A stretch of DNA of 64,000 nucleotides from Winslowiella arboricola (GTDB lineage: Bacteria; Pseudomonadota; Gammaproteobacteria; Enterobacterales; Enterobacteriaceae). Shown one piece after another: positions 52,464-62,738 of the stretch. Location: the NCBI RefSeq assembly GCF_025527015.1, contig NZ_JAODIM010000042.1:62001-126000 (forward strand), given 5' to 3'. The notes below the pieces were generated by a model that did not search any database, had not been told where the DNA came from, and worked only from the letters and a program-made list of their open reading frames with translations. Position numbers and translations under genes: made by a program. Each line of letters opens with the position of its first letter. The stretch's first letter is position 1.

Positions 52464-53576
52464 ATGAATTCAGGAAGCCAGGGTCAGCACACGCCGGAGA
52501 GGTTGCGTGCCATGGTGATGGGCGTGTTGACCGCATTTGAACATCCGACGCTGCAACACACTCTGACCAAACTGAAAGCATTGCACCATGTGGCGCTGAT
52601 GGATAACACGCTGCATATCGAACTGATCATGCCGTTTGCCTGGCAGAGCGGGTTTGACGTATTAAAGGAGCGCAGCAGCGCTGATTTACTGCGGATAACC
52701 GGCGCCAGCGCGATTAACTGGCGTTTAAGCCATAATATCGCCACCCTGAAACGGGTGAAAAACCACGCTGGCGTCAACGGGGTGAAAAATATTATTGCGG
52801 TAAGTTCCGGCAAAGGCGGCGTCGGTAAATCGAGCACCGCGGTCAATCTGGCGCTGGCGTTAATCGCTGAAGGAGCGAAGGTTGGTATTCTTGATGCCGA
52901 TATCTACGGGCCTTCGGTACCCAATATGCTGGGCACTGAAGATCAGCGACCTACCTCGCCCGACGGTACCCATATGGCGCCGATTATGGCGCACGGGCTG
53001 GCGACCAACTCAATTGGCTATTTAGTGACCGATGATAACGCCATGGTGTGGCGCGGGCCGATGGCCAGTAAGGCGCTGATGCAGCTGCTGAATGAAACCC
53101 TGTGGCCGGAGCTGGATTATCTGATTCTTGATATGCCGCCAGGCACTGGCGATATTCAGCTGACACTGGCGCAGAACGTGCCGGTTACCGGTGCAATTGT
53201 AGTGACCACGCCGCAGGACATCGCTCTGATCGATGCACGTAAAGGCATTGTGATGTTTGAGAAGGTCAATGTGCCGGTGTTGGGGGTAGTGGAGAATATG
53301 AGCGTGCATATCTGCAGCCACTGCGGCCATCATGAAGCGATTTTTGGCAGCGGCGGCGCGCAGCAGCTGGTGGAGCGTTATAACACCCGCCTGCTAAGCC
53401 AGCTACCGCTGCATATCACCCTGCGTGAAGATCTGGATGTTGGCGAACCCACGGTGATCCGTCGTCCGCAGAGTGATTTTACCGCGCTTTACCGTCAACT
53501 GGCTGGCGCGGTTGCAGCACAGCTGTACTGGCAGGGTGAAGTGATTCCGGCTGATATCGCTTTTCGGGCTGTGTGA
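52464..53576 (+). CDS. mrp: Mrp (ApbC) iron-sulfur carrier P-loop ATPase
   Basis: 370 residues (E. coli 369). N-terminal DUF59 (FeS_assembly_P) domain at about 10-90, then the ParA/MinD-like ATPase with [19 protein letters not shown] and DMPPGTGD, and the cluster-binding CxxC in [10 protein letters not shown]. Transfers [4Fe-4S] clusters to apo-proteins; needed for thiamine synthesis in Salmonella apbC mutants. SD AAGGAG before ATG. Confidence 0.95.
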   Translation: MNSGSQGQHTPERLRAMVMGVLTAFEHPTLQHTLTKLKALHHVALMDNTLHIELIMPFAWQSGFDVLKERSSADLLRITGASAINWRLSHNIATLKRVKNHAGVNGVKNIIAVSSGKGGVGKSSTAVNLALALIAEGAKVGILDADIYGPSVPNMLGTEDQRPTSPDGTHMAPIMAHGLATNSIGYLVTDDNAMVWRGPMASKALMQLLNETLWPELDYLILDMPPGTGDIQLTLAQNVPVTGAIVVTTPQDIALIDARKGIVMFEKVNVPVLGVVENMSVHICSHCGHHEAIFGSGGAQQLVERYNTRLLSQLPLHITLREDLDVGEPTVIRRPQSDFTALYRQLAGAVAAQLYWQGEVIPADIAFRAV

Positions 53577-53607
53577 CAGAATTGCGGGATGCCTGGTATT
53601 CCGCAAT

Positions 53608-54033
53608 TTACGTTCGTTTATGATGCATCAACATATACTCACCCTGTTCACTCTCGCCGGTTGCCACTTCAAGCCAGCCATGCTGCAGATAAAATTGTCG
53701 CGCCGCCTGATTAGCCGCCAGACATTTCAGCGCGCCGGTCGAGGTAAAGCTTTGCTCAACCGCCTGTAACAGCGCGCTGCCAACGCCACGGCGCTGAACG
53801 TCGGGGTCGACAAACAGGCTGTGCAGGAAATTATCATTGTCCAGCACCGCGGCAAATCCCAGACGATGTCCATCTTCTTCTGCCACCAGAATGGTTTCCC
53901 CCAGCGTGACGCGATCAAAGTCCTCCAGCCGCCAGCCACTGCTATCCAGCCAGTGCCAGCTGGCCTTACGTGAAGCCAGAAATAGCGTGCGTAAAAAAGG
54001 GCGGTCGGCTTCAGTAAAGGGGCGGATATGCAC
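53608..54033 (-). CDS. GNAT family N-acetyltransferase
   Basis: 141 residues. GNAT fold with IRPFTEADRPFLRTLF at the start, the acetyl-CoA loop VDPDVQRRGVGSALLQAVE and the C-terminal FYLQHGWLEVATGE. Substrate not identifiable; small single-domain GNATs can act on amino acids, antibiotics or protein N-termini. Convergent with mrp. Confidence 0.8.
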   Translation of the reverse strand: MHIRPFTEADRPFLRTLFLASRKASWHWLDSSGWRLEDFDRVTLGETILVAEEDGHRLGFAAVLDNDNFLHSLFVDPDVQRRGVGSALLQAVEQSFTSTGALKCLAANQAARQFYLQHGWLEVATGESEQGEYMLMHHKRT

Positions 54034-54340
54034 GTGTTTCTCCCGAGATTATGAGATGTTTATGCTTTCTGTTAATCCTTTTATAGAGGAAAAAGCAACA
54101 ATAAATATTCATTAATGATTCTGAAAGTACTCATAATGTCTACGCTAAGATACATTAAAATTACTTCGCAGAATAATTAAAAATAAAGCAACTACTTTGC
54201 GACTGAGATTTTAATATATAAAATGTTAACTCGATCAATGTAATTTTTCCTGATTTGAATTGTAATCATACATATGAAGCGCAAACGTAGAAAGTGTCAG
54301 GCCTATTTTATTATCACTGGCTTGCCAAAGGAGATAGTCA
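54034..54340. other. AT-rich intergenic region upstream of the LuxR gene
   Basis: About 300 bases, strikingly A/T-rich compared with the neighbouring core genes. No ORF. Contains AAGGAG 8 bases before the LuxR ATG. No convincing lux box or other operator was found by eye. Confidence 0.5.
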
Positions 54341-55060
54341 ATGAGTAAAGGTTTTTTCGCAGATGTTGAGAAAAATAGAAATATAAGTGAGATTCTACAG
54401 AGGCGCTTGGAGAAGTATGGGGAATTGCATTATGCTTATGGCGTAATGAATAAAAGAAATGCAGATGAAATGATCATCATTAGTGATATGCCTGATGATG
54501 TCGTTGATAATTATCTTAATGAAAAATACCAAAATATTGACCCAGTCATTATCAATGCATTGAGTCGACTTTCACCTTTTTCTTGGGATGAAAGTTTAAT
54601 GATTAATTCTCAGTGGACGGTTAGTAAAATTTTTCAACCAGTAAAACCTTACAATATCATTAATGGTTATGCTTTTGTGTTGCATGATCAGAATAATAAT
54701 TTGGTTGTGTTATCTTTATTAATAGATAGCCTTTTAATGTCTGAAACTGAAAGTAATATTAGGATGCATAAAGATGAGATTCAAGGAGTTTTGATTTATA
54801 TCCATGAAATGCTGCTCAATCTTTACCAAAATAGAAATGAGATTGCTAAAAATGCACTTTCTTCGCGTGAAACTGAAGTGCTTTACTGGAGCAGTACAGG
54901 AAAAACCTATTCTGAGGTGGCAAATATTTTACAAATTACTGTTAGCACGGTTAAATTTCATATGGCAAATATTGTAAAGAAAATGGGTGTGAAAAATGCA
55001 AAACATGCCATTAGCTTAGGAAACGAACTCAATATTGTTTTTCCTCCGTTAAAGAAATAA
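54341..55060 (+). CDS. LuxR-family quorum-sensing receptor, EsaR/ExpR-like
   Basis: 239 residues. Autoinducer-binding domain at about 1-160 with the conserved elements YLNEKYQNIDPV (Asp-Pro), SPFSWDE (Trp) and NGYAFVLHDQNNNL; GerE-type HTH after 170: SSRETEVLYWSSTGKTYSEVA and TVSTVKFHM. The GKTYSEVA stretch is close to EsaR/ExpR. No luxI homologue lies next to it, so within this window it is a LuxR solo. The gene is AT-rich relative to flanking housekeeping genes, suggesting acquisition. Confidence 0.85.
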   Translation: MSKGFFADVEKNRNISEILQRRLEKYGELHYAYGVMNKRNADEMIIISDMPDDVVDNYLNEKYQNIDPVIINALSRLSPFSWDESLMINSQWTVSKIFQPVKPYNIINGYAFVLHDQNNNLVVLSLLIDSLLMSETESNIRMHKDEIQGVLIYIHEMLLNLYQNRNEIAKNALSSRETEVLYWSSTGKTYSEVANILQITVSTVKFHMANIVKKMGVKNAKHAISLGNELNIVFPPLKK

Positions 55061-55373
55061 CGATCAAATTCACCTGGTTCCCTGAATTAGTCCCCGCAAT
55101 CATGTGTGCATTAATATTTATTGATTAGATATAAAAATTTTTGGTCTTGTGATTCTCGAAAAAATAGACATGCATATTGTTTTTTTGCTAAAGTATATTC
55201 TATTTGGTTGGTTGCGTGAAGTATTTTGATACTTAAAATTTCAGTCCGGTTGTTAATTTCCTTCTCGGAGTATGCAATGATATGAGTACCTTTTTTATTA
55301 AAGATAAAATGGTGTTTAATAATGGTATTTAAGTTTTTTATTATTCAAATGCTAACTATTAAGGGAGGTGAAA
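55061..55373. other. AT-rich gap between the LuxR gene and the GNAT gene
   Basis: About 310 AT-rich bases with no ORF. A perfect small inverted repeat AAGTAT-TTTG-ATACTT lies at 55219-55234. A strong ribosome-binding site AAGGGAGG at 55361-55368 precedes the next gene. A promoter for that gene probably lies here but is not clear. Confidence 0.5.
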
Positions 55374-55964
55374 ATGATATGTAGGCATGCCAAACGTTCG
55401 GATCTTGACAAGGTATGTGACTTACTGGCTGCTGAGTTTTATAACGATCCTGTACATAAGGTTGTATTCGCCACCCTGGAAGATCGTGTTGATGTATTAC
55501 GGCGTTTTTTTCGTATATACGTCAATCTTGCCAACGACTGCGGCGGTACGCTTCTCGCCGAAAATGACGCTGGTGCCTTGGTTTATTTTCGGCCTGAAGC
55601 AATAGAAATGATTAGTAAAAATCACGCCGCAGTCAATAATCAATTAATTGAGGTGTGTGGTTCAAGCTTTGCTACTGCATTAGCCTATATAAATGGACTC
55701 GACCATTTTCATCCCCGGACTCCACCGCATTACTATATCTCTCTTCTTGCCGTCAATCGCCAGAGCCGCGGTGGGGCAGTAGTAAGAGATTTATTCCGTG
55801 ATCTGCATTCCATACTCGATAAAGATCACTTTCCCTGTTATGCAGAGTGTACAAGGTTTAGCACGCGAACCTTGCTCAGGCGATGGGGTTATCGTGATGC
55901 CGGTGCCCCGCTATGCATTGAGGGTTTTCCTGAACTTTATCCAATCTGGCGTGAGCCTCAATAA
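55374..55964 (+). CDS. GNAT-family acetyltransferase beside the LuxR gene
   Basis: 196 residues from ATG 55374 with the strong AAGGGAGG site (a GTG at 55368 overlaps it). GNAT fold: RHAKRSDLDKVCDLLAAEF at the N-terminus, and YYISLLAVNRQSRGGAVVRDLF as the acetyl-CoA-binding strand-loop, then TRTLLRRWGYRDAG. It is not a LuxI synthase: the LuxI arginine/acidic pattern is missing. It lies in the same AT-rich island and orientation as the quorum receptor and may be its target gene. Substrate unknown. Confidence 0.72.
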   Translation: MICRHAKRSDLDKVCDLLAAEFYNDPVHKVVFATLEDRVDVLRRFFRIYVNLANDCGGTLLAENDAGALVYFRPEAIEMISKNHAAVNNQLIEVCGSSFATALAYINGLDHFHPRTPPHYYISLLAVNRQSRGGAVVRDLFRDLHSILDKDHFPCYAECTRFSTRTLLRRWGYRDAGAPLCIEGFPELYPIWREPQ

Positions 55965-56054
55965 ATAGACGTAGCAGTCAGCTGTGGTGTAAGCGCATAT
56001 CAGTAATCTATAGTATAGTTTTGACAATTTTTGGTTCGGCTATCTGGATTTTGC

Positions 56055-57146
56055 ATGCGTTCACTTGTCACTCTGTTACCGCTTATCACTCTACTGGCTG
56101 CCTGTAGCAGCAAACCGACGCCTCCGGCGGAGCAGCGCTCTGGCAATCCGTTCAGTGGCTCCGCCGCCACGGCGCCCGGCGGCGGATTTATCCTCCAGCC
56201 ATCGCACAATATACATCCATTAGGCGGTGATTTTGCCGGTAACCCGGCGGCCGAGCGTTTTATCGATAAAATGGTCAGTAAGCATGGCTTTGACCGCCAG
56301 CAGCTACATGATGTGCTGGCGCAGGCTAAACGCCTCGATAATGTGCTGCGGTTAATGGACCGTCAGGCGCCGAGTTATCAGGCACCATCCGGGCCAAACG
56401 GCGCGTGGATCCGTTATCGTGATAAATTTATTCAGCCGAATAACGTGAAAAATGGCGTCGTGTTCTGGAATCAGTATCAGGACGCGCTGGAACGTGCTCA
56501 GCAGGTGTATGGCGTGCCGCCAGAAATTATCGTCGGTATTATCGGTGTGGAGACGCGCTGGGGTCGGGTAATGGGGCGCACCCGTATCCTTGACGCACTG
56601 GCGACACTGTCGTTTGCCTATCCGCGTCGTGCGGAATACTTTAGCGGCGAGCTGGAAACTTTCCTGCTGATGGCGCGCAACGAGCAGGATGATCCGCTGG
56701 ATCTGCGCGGCTCCTTTGCCGGCGCGATGGGGTACGGACAGTTTATGCCGTCGTCATTTAAACAGTATGCGGTGGATTTCAACGGCGATGGTCATATCAA
56801 TCTGTGGGATCCGGTCGATGCGATCGGCAGCGTGGCGAACTACTTTAAGCAGCATGGCTGGCAGAGTAATCGCTCGATTGCCGTGCCTGCCAATGGTCAG
56901 GCGCCAGGACTGGAGAGCGGTTTTAAAACCCGTTACAGCCCGTCAGCGCTGATGAAAGCAGGACTCAGCCCGCAAACACCATTGCAGGATAACCAGCAGG
57001 TCAGCTTGCTGAAATTTGATATGGGAACCTCGTATCAGTACTGGTACGGCTTACCGAATTTCTATGTGATTACCCGCTACAACCACAGTAATCACTATGC
57101 GATGGCGGTCTGGCAGTTGGGTGAAGCAGTCGCGCTGGCGCGCTAA
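56055..57146 (+). CDS. mltB: MltB, membrane-bound lytic murein transglycosylase B
   Basis: 363 residues from ATG 56055 (E. coli 361). Lipoprotein signal with lipobox LLAAC (Cys17). Catalytic Glu in IIGVETRWGRVMG near residue 165, and the SLT_2 motif GAMGYGQFMPSSFKQYAVDF. Cleaves glycan strands with formation of 1,6-anhydromuramic acid. The weak ribosome-binding site and the AT-rich gap upstream are notable. In E. coli mltB is at another location. Confidence 0.94.
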   Translation: MRSLVTLLPLITLLAACSSKPTPPAEQRSGNPFSGSAATAPGGGFILQPSHNIHPLGGDFAGNPAAERFIDKMVSKHGFDRQQLHDVLAQAKRLDNVLRLMDRQAPSYQAPSGPNGAWIRYRDKFIQPNNVKNGVVFWNQYQDALERAQQVYGVPPEIIVGIIGVETRWGRVMGRTRILDALATLSFAYPRRAEYFSGELETFLLMARNEQDDPLDLRGSFAGAMGYGQFMPSSFKQYAVDFNGDGHINLWDPVDAIGSVANYFKQHGWQSNRSIAVPANGQAPGLESGFKTRYSPSALMKAGLSPQTPLQDNQQVSLLKFDMGTSYQYWYGLPNFYVITRYNHSNHYAMAVWQLGEAVALAR

Positions 57147-57157
57147 AGCGATAGCGG

Positions 57158-57179
57158 GCAGGGGAGCGAACTCCCCTGC
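57158..57179. terminator. Hairpin between mltB and the chemoreceptor gene
   Basis: GCAGGGGAG-CGAA-CTCCCCTGC, a perfect 9-bp stem with a stable tetraloop between convergent genes. No T-run on the + strand; plausible shared terminator. Confidence 0.65.
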
Positions 57180-57201
57180 TGCAAAACGGGCGTCTTCTTA
57201 A

Positions 57202-58860
57202 TCAGAAGGTTTCCCAGTTACCATTGTCGACGCTGGCTGGCAGCGCTTTCACCCTGTTCACCGCAGGCGTAGCGGCAACGACTGCCGGCGCCACCTGATG
57301 ATATTTAGCAATTTTAAATACCGCTACCGCCTGTGACAGGCGACTGGCCTGTGACTCCAGCGAAGCCGAAGCCGCAGTAGATTCCTGCACCAGCGTGGCG
57401 TTCTGCTGGGTAACGCGGTCCATTTCATTAACCGCCTGACCAATCTGATCGATACCGCGGCTCTGTTCGTCCGAAGCCGACGAGATTTCACCCATAATAT
57501 CGGTCACGCGCACGACCGCGCTGACAATCTCCTGCATCGTTTCACCGGCGCTGGCGACCTGATCAGAACCGACATTAACGCGTTGTACTGAGTTCTCGAT
57601 CAGCGCTTTAATCTCTTTGGCCGCCTGCGCACTGCGCTGTGCCAGATTACGCACTTCACCGGCCACTACCGCAAAGCCACGACCCTGTTCACCGGCACGT
57701 GCGGCTTCTACCGCCGCATTCAGTGCAAGGATATTGGTCTGGAAGGCGATGCCGTCGATGACGCTGGTGATATCGGCAATTTTCTTCGAGCTGTCAGCGA
57801 TATCATGCATGGTTTTCACCACACCGCTGACCACTTTGCCACCTTTGTCGGCAGTTTCAGAAGCGGATTTCGCCAGATGCGCGGCCTGGCGGGCGTTGTC
57901 GGCATTCTGTTTCACCGTCGCGGTTAACTCTTCCATGCTGGCCGCAGTTTGCTCCAGAGAGGCCGCCTGCTCTTCGGTACGTGACGACAGATCGGTATTG
58001 CCGGTGGAGATTTCACTGGCGCTGCTGAAGATGGCATCGGAACTGTCACGCACATTGCTGACAGTGACAATCAAAGCCTGCTGCATCTCCGTGAGATTAT
58101 GCGCCAGCATCGCCATTTCACTGCGTCCGCTCAGTTCCAGCTGACGTGAAAGATCACCAGCGGCAATGTTCTGAATCTGCGTTTGCAGTTGTGCCAGCGG
58201 TTTCAGCAATATTCTGCGCACCAGCATCCAGACTGCAGCAACCAGCGCCAGCACCAACACCGCCATGCCCGTCAGCACGCCGACCATGGTCGTAAAGCCG
58301 CTCTCATTGTTGGCGATACCGGCATCAAGCAGCAACTCATTCTGCGCGCGCCACTTTTCATAGCTGGCTTCGAGATTGTCCTGTACTTCCTGTGCCTCCA
58401 GGTTGCCGTATGCCGCGTAATTGTTGGCTTTAAGGTATTCGCCAGACATTTTCATCACGTCATACATGGCCTGATATTTTTTCTCAACGTCGCTGGCGAC
58501 TTCCGCGCTCTGCCCTGCGACCATCGCTAACGCCTGGTAGCTGGCAAAATGCCGGGCGGCGTCTTTCAGCGTGTCGTCCGCAGCCGCCAGCAGTTTCTGC
58601 ATTGCAGCCACTGATGCCGGATCGGTTTGATTCTTAAGAAAACGAATCGCTACCCGGTTGATGGTGACACGGGTTTTTACCAGCGTTTGCCAGGCATCGC
58701 CAAGCTGGCTCTGCTGACGAGACAACACGCTATTGGCGGCGAAATTATTTTTATCGCCATAGATAGCTTTCAGAAACAGCGATCCAGAAACCAGCTGCAG
58801 CCCGCTGAATATCACCAGGATAAGGACAATAGCCGTAACAACTTTTATGTTCTTTAGCAT
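57202..58860 (-). CDS. Methyl-accepting chemotaxis protein (Tsr/Tar class)
   Basis: 552 residues. Membrane helix at about 7-27, four-helix-bundle periplasmic domain to about 188, second helix about 190-212, HAMP about 213-265, then the cytoplasmic coiled-coil with the hairpin tip [18 protein letters not shown]. The C-terminal pentapeptide NWETF is the CheR/CheB docking tail, so the receptor is high-abundance type and adaptation-competent. Ligand not assignable from sequence. Confidence 0.92.
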   Translation of the reverse strand: MLKNIKVVTAIVLILVIFSGLQLVSGSLFLKAIYGDKNNFAANSVLSRQQSQLGDAWQTLVKTRVTINRVAIRFLKNQTDPASVAAMQKLLAAADDTLKDAARHFASYQALAMVAGQSAEVASDVEKKYQAMYDVMKMSGEYLKANNYAAYGNLEAQEVQDNLEASYEKWRAQNELLLDAGIANNESGFTTMVGVLTGMAVLVLALVAAVWMLVRRILLKPLAQLQTQIQNIAAGDLSRQLELSGRSEMAMLAHNLTEMQQALIVTVSNVRDSSDAIFSSASEISTGNTDLSSRTEEQAASLEQTAASMEELTATVKQNADNARQAAHLAKSASETADKGGKVVSGVVKTMHDIADSSKKIADITSVIDGIAFQTNILALNAAVEAARAGEQGRGFAVVAGEVRNLAQRSAQAAKEIKALIENSVQRVNVGSDQVASAGETMQEIVSAVVRVTDIMGEISSASDEQSRGIDQIGQAVNEMDRVTQQNATLVQESTAASASLESQASRLSQAVAVFKIAKYHQVAPAVVAATPAVNRVKALPASVDNGNWETF

Positions 58861-59016
58861 AACGATGACTCGTAAGAGGAGGAGGCCTGTATGATCATTT
58901 ATCGACGGCGGGCTGAACGATCTTTAGGCGCTCCACCGCAAATCAGCAAAATAAAGCGTGCTGGCGAGGTGGGTGAGAAAGGGAGAAGGGAGAATTGCTT
59001 GTGGTGGCGCGGAGTT

Positions 59017-59047
59017 ACGCACTCCTTTTTTACTATCTGGAGTGCGT
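59017..59047 (-). terminator. Hairpin after rcnB
   Basis: ACGCACTCC and GGAGTGCGT form a 9-bp stem around a T-rich loop, eight bases after the rcnB stop. Probable end of the rcnB transcript. Confidence 0.55.
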
Positions 59048-59054
59048 GGCTGAT

Positions 59055-59387
59055 TTAACGCTGATAATAAATATTGCCATCATAGGCTTTAATAATTTTA
59101 CCATCAGTATCGGTAATCAGGACGTAATTACTGCCCATATAGGTCCAGTGGGTTCCCTCGTCAGGCGCGGGCAGGTTACGTGCCTGCCACTGCTTAATAT
59201 TGTATTTCTGGCTGCGATACAGCGCCGGAGCCGTGTCACCGATAGTGTATTTGGTAAAGTCAGCGACAAATTCCTGTAACTGATACTTCTGCTCATTATC
59301 TGACGGCGTCGCCAGCTGCGGTGTGGCAAAGGCGGCACTCGCCGTTGTCAGTAATGCACCCAGCAGTATCATTTTTATTTTTTTCAT
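59055..59387 (-). CDS. rcnB: RcnB, periplasmic nickel/cobalt homeostasis protein
   Basis: 110 residues (E. coli 112). Signal peptide of about 22 residues (cleavage near AFATPQ). The core matches RcnB: NIKQWQARNLPAPDEGTHW and YVLITDTDGKIIKAYDG. In E. coli RcnB modulates metal efflux by RcnA, under RcnR control. Neither rcnA nor rcnR is next to it here, so its partner may lie elsewhere or it may serve another role. Confidence 0.88.
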   Translation of the reverse strand: MKKIKMILLGALLTTASAAFATPQLATPSDNEQKYQLQEFVADFTKYTIGDTAPALYRSQKYNIKQWQARNLPAPDEGTHWTYMGSNYVLITDTDGKIIKAYDGNIYYQR

Positions 59388-59773
59388 ACCCTCTCCACGT
59401 TATTTAGGGGTTATGCTCAGCCCGAGCCTGTACCGGCCCCCGATTCCCTATCATTTCTGCACTGCGCCAGACTGGCAAGTTGAAATATGTGTTTAACAAT
59501 TACAGGGAGTTAAACATATAAGCCAGCAGAAATGTGTTATCACAGGTTAATGCAGGATGGCAAGACGTTTACAACGCGCGGGCAGAGCTTTATCCTGAAG
59601 GCTGGCTGGCGTAACTGCCAGCGACAATCTACAGAATTATCAATGACTCGGGGTGCCGTTCCGTAACAGGAACCGGCTGAGAAAAACCCGTCGAACCTGA
59701 ACTGGATAATGCCAGCGGAGGGAAGTCAGATGCCTGTCCGCATCGCCTTCCCGATCGCCGGTTGGGAGTAGTT
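59388..59773. other. Intergenic region rcnB-thiM
   Basis: 386 bases between divergent genes. The rcnB-proximal part holds no recognised site; the thiM-proximal part holds the TPP riboswitch listed separately. Confidence 0.6.
59641..59730 (+). promoter_or_regulatory. Thiamine pyrophosphate (TPP) riboswitch, THI element
   Basis: All conserved blocks are in order: GGGGTGCC, CTGAGA (59677-59682), ACCCG, GAACCTGA, CTGGATAATGCCAGCG and GGGAAGT. It ends about 44 bases ahead of the thiM start. TPP binding should reduce thiMD expression, as known for E. coli thiM where the ribosome-binding site is sequestered. Confidence 0.95.
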
Positions 59774-60568
59774 ATGCATCATCAACCTGATCCTGTCTGC
59801 GGCGCAGCTGTCGCCGCATCCCTCTCCCTGTTTCGTCAGCATGCGCCGCTGGTGCACTGTATGACCAACGATGTGGTGCAAACCTTTACTGCGAATGTGC
59901 TGCTGGCGCTGGGCGCATCACCGGCGATGGTGATCGATGCTGAAGAAGCCGCACAATTTAGCGCGATTGCTGATGGCCTGTTAATCAATGTCGGCACACT
60001 AACCCGTGAACGCGCCAGCGCAATGCGCGCGGCAATCGACGCCGCCAATAAAGTCAATAAACCCTGGACGCTCGATCCGGTCGCGGTCGGCGGTCTGACC
60101 TTGCGCACAGCGTTTTGCCAGGGATTGCTGCAACTGCGACCACGCGCGATTCGCGGCAATGCTTCGGAAATTCTGGCGCTGGCGCAGCATGCGGGGCAGG
60201 GGCGCGGCGTCGACAGTTTACACGATTCAGCTGCGGCACTGGCCGCCGCACAGCAGCTGGCGCGCAGTAGCGGCGCAGTGGTGGCGGTGACCGGAGCTGT
60301 GGACTATGTCACTGACGGCACGCGTACGCTGGCGGTGGCGGGTGGCTCACCGCTGATGACGCGGGTGGTTGGCACCGGCTGTGCGCTCTCCGCCGTGGTG
60401 GCCGGTTTTGCCGCCTTACCGGGCGATACTCTGCAACATATCGCCAGCGCCTGCCGGGTGATCTCCTGCGCCGGTGAGCGCGCCACGGCCAGCGCTCAGG
60501 GACCGGGGAGTTTTATTCCCGCTTTTCTTGATGCGCTGTGGCTGCTGGATGCGGAGGCCCTGCGATGA
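59774..60568 (+). CDS. thiM: Hydroxyethylthiazole kinase
   Basis: 264 residues from ATG 59774 with GGGAG upstream (E. coli 262). The family motifs [12 protein letters not shown], the substrate loop GNASEI and the catalytic [12 protein letters not shown] are present. Phosphorylates the thiazole alcohol for thiamine salvage. Controlled by the preceding riboswitch; overlaps thiD by four bases. Confidence 0.95.
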   Translation: MHHQPDPVCGAAVAASLSLFRQHAPLVHCMTNDVVQTFTANVLLALGASPAMVIDAEEAAQFSAIADGLLINVGTLTRERASAMRAAIDAANKVNKPWTLDPVAVGGLTLRTAFCQGLLQLRPRAIRGNASEILALAQHAGQGRGVDSLHDSAAALAAAQQLARSSGAVVAVTGAVDYVTDGTRTLAVAGGSPLMTRVVGTGCALSAVVAGFAALPGDTLQHIASACRVISCAGERATASAQGPGSFIPAFLDALWLLDAEALR

Positions 60569-61365
60569 AAAGAATTAACGCCTTAACCATTGCCGGAACC
60601 GATCCCAGTGGCGGCGCCGGTATTCAGGCGGATTTAAAAGCCTTTTCGGCGCTTGGCGCATACGGCACCAGCGTGATCACTGCGCTGGTGGCGCAGAATA
60701 CCCGTGGTGTGCAGTCGGTATATCGCATTGATGCCGAATTTGTCGGCGCCCAGCTTGATTCAGTGTTATCTGATGTCCGTATCGATAGCGCCAAAATAGG
60801 GATGCTGGCAGATAGCGATATCGTCGAAGTGGTTGCCGGACGCTTACAGCAGGCGGCGTTGCCATGGGTGGTGCTGGATACGGTGATGCTGGCGAAAAGC
60901 GGTGATCCGTTGCTGTCGGTAGCGGCTGTGGCATCGTTACGTCAGCATTTATTGCCGCTGGTCTCGCTGATTACCCCTAATTTACCGGAAGCGGCGGCGC
61001 TGCTGGATTGCCCAATGGCGCGCAATGAGCAGGAGATGTGTGAGCAGGGGCGCGCGCTGTTAGATCTTGGCTGCCAGGCGGTGCTGATTAAGGGCGGTCA
61101 TCTCAGTGAGCAGGAAAGTCCGGACTGGCTGTTTACCCGCGATCTGCAGCAGCGTTTTACCGCACCGCGCGTACACACCCGTCATACCCATGGCACTGGC
61201 TGCAGCTTATCGGCGGCGCTGGCGGCGCTGCGTCCGCGTCACAGCGACTGGTCGGCGACGGTGGCGGAAGCAAAGCAGTGGTTGCAGGGCGCGCTGGAGC
61301 ATGCGGATTCGCTGGAGGTCGGGCAGGGAATTGGGCCAGTGCATCATTTTTATCGCTGGTGGTAG
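60565..61365 (+). CDS. thiD: HMP/HMP-phosphate kinase ThiD
   Basis: 266 residues from ATG 60565, the E. coli size. Ribokinase-like fold with [20 protein letters not shown] at the start and the anion-hole [10 protein letters not shown]. Performs both phosphorylations of hydroxymethylpyrimidine. The start is inside the thiM stop (ATGA), so the pair is coupled and shares the riboswitch. Confidence 0.96.
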   Translation: MKRINALTIAGTDPSGGAGIQADLKAFSALGAYGTSVITALVAQNTRGVQSVYRIDAEFVGAQLDSVLSDVRIDSAKIGMLADSDIVEVVAGRLQQAALPWVVLDTVMLAKSGDPLLSVAAVASLRQHLLPLVSLITPNLPEAAALLDCPMARNEQEMCEQGRALLDLGCQAVLIKGGHLSEQESPDWLFTRDLQQRFTAPRVHTRHTHGTGCSLSAALAALRPRHSDWSATVAEAKQWLQGALEHADSLEVGQGIGPVHHFYRWW

Positions 61366-61537
61366 GGCGTAATGCCAGGCTGATGCTTTTTTTACTGCGG
61401 ATCGTTCTGAAAAATGGAGTCAGCAATTTGCCTTAAGGGTCAGGTTGGGTCCAGGCTGTTGTGGGTCGGCGCAGGCCGATGGTCGGGCTGAAGCGGCTGA
61501 ACCGTTTTGGCCCATCACTTATTTTTCAGGAGCTAAC

Positions 61538-62590
61538 ATGACGGACATCGTACAGTTATTGGGCAAAGAAGCTGATGAACTTCTGCAACATCGCTGCATG
61601 ACCATTCCAGCGGAAAGCCTGTATTTGCCAGGCGCGGATTATGTTGATCGGGTAATGATCGATAACAACCGTTCTCCTGCGGTACTGCGCAATATGCAAA
61701 CTCTGTATAACACCGGGCGGCTGGCGGGCAGCGGTTATCTGTCGATTCTGCCAGTGGATCAGGGGGTTGAACACTCAGCAGCGGCATCATTTGCCGCCAA
61801 CCCTCTCTACTTTGATCCGAAAAATATTGTTGAACTGGCGATTGAAGCCGGGTGCAACTGCGTGGCTTCCACTTATGGCGTGCTGGCATCGGTGTCGCGT
61901 CGCTATGCGCACCGTATTCCGTTTATGGTTAAGCTTAATCATAACGAAACCCTCAGCCTGCCAACCCAGTACGATCAGACCCTGTATGCCAGCGTCGAGC
62001 AGGCGTTTAACCTCGGTGCGGTGGCGGTTGGCGCGACCATTTACTTTGGTTCTGAGCAGTCGCGACGCCAGATTGAAGAGATCTCCGCCGCCTTTGAGCG
62101 CGCCCATGAGCTGGGCATGGTGACGGTGCTGTGGGCGTATCTGCGCAATAACGAATTTAAAAAAGATGGCACTGACTATCATGCCAGTGCGGATCTGACC
62201 GGTCAGGCTAACCATCTGGCGGCGACCATTGGTGCGGATATTGTGAAGCAGAAAATGGCGGAAAATAATGGCGGCTATCAGGCGGTGAAATTCGGTTATA
62301 CCGATGAGCGCGTCTACAGCAAGCTGACCAGCGAGAACCCGATTGATCTGGTGCGCTACCAGCTCGCCAACTGCTATATGGGGCGCGCCGGTCTGATTAA
62401 CTCCGGTGGCGCCGCTTCCGGTGATACCGATATCGCCGAATCGGTGCGTACCGCAGTGATCAATAAGCGCGCTGGCGGTATGGGGCTGATTCTCGGTCGT
62501 AAGGCGTTTAAAAAGTCGATGAAAGAGGGCGTGGCGCTGATTAATTCAGTGCAGGATGTTTATTTGTCGAAAGATGTGACGATTGCCTGA
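61538..62590 (+). CDS. fbaB: Class I fructose-bisphosphate aldolase FbaB
   Basis: 350 residues from ATG 61538 with CAGGAGC upstream, equal to E. coli FbaB. DhnA-type Schiff-base aldolase; the conserved [13 protein letters not shown] near residue 75 and the DIVKQKM segment (likely Schiff-base lysine region) are intact. Acts in gluconeogenesis and fructose catabolism. The 31-residue upstream extension is non-family. Confidence 0.95.
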   Translation: MTDIVQLLGKEADELLQHRCMTIPAESLYLPGADYVDRVMIDNNRSPAVLRNMQTLYNTGRLAGSGYLSILPVDQGVEHSAAASFAANPLYFDPKNIVELAIEAGCNCVASTYGVLASVSRRYAHRIPFMVKLNHNETLSLPTQYDQTLYASVEQAFNLGAVAVGATIYFGSEQSRRQIEEISAAFERAHELGMVTVLWAYLRNNEFKKDGTDYHASADLTGQANHLAATIGADIVKQKMAENNGGYQAVKFGYTDERVYSKLTSENPIDLVRYQLANCYMGRAGLINSGGAASGDTDIAESVRTAVINKRAGGMGLILGRKAFKKSMKEGVALINSVQDVYLSKDVTIA

Positions 62591-62603
62591 TCGGCCTGGT
62601 TTT

Positions 62604-62700
62604 CTTGCTATTTTGCACGCGGGCAGTGCTCGCAATCCTCACATACTTAAGTATGCTGCGGTTGCTGTGCGCTGGCCGCGTACAAACCAGCTGCGACACC
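62604..62700. repeat. Copy B of the ~97-bp dispersed repeat
   Basis: Matches 34971-35067; the central palindrome here is ATACTTAAGTAT. It lies between the convergent fbaB and GntR genes. Confidence 0.7.
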
Positions 62701-62738
62701 GACGGCCGCTCGTCAGCGCAGCCGTGTTGATATGAAGT

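Noticed and set aside
54241..54340. lux box for the LuxR regulator
   Set aside because: No CTG-N10-CAG-type dyad of the expected symmetry could be seen; the nearest candidates are AT-rich and imperfect.
55374..55964. Acyl-homoserine-lactone synthase (LuxI) next to the LuxR gene
   Set aside because: The protein is a GNAT, but it lacks the conserved LuxI N-terminal Arg and acidic residues and follows the general acetyltransferase pattern.
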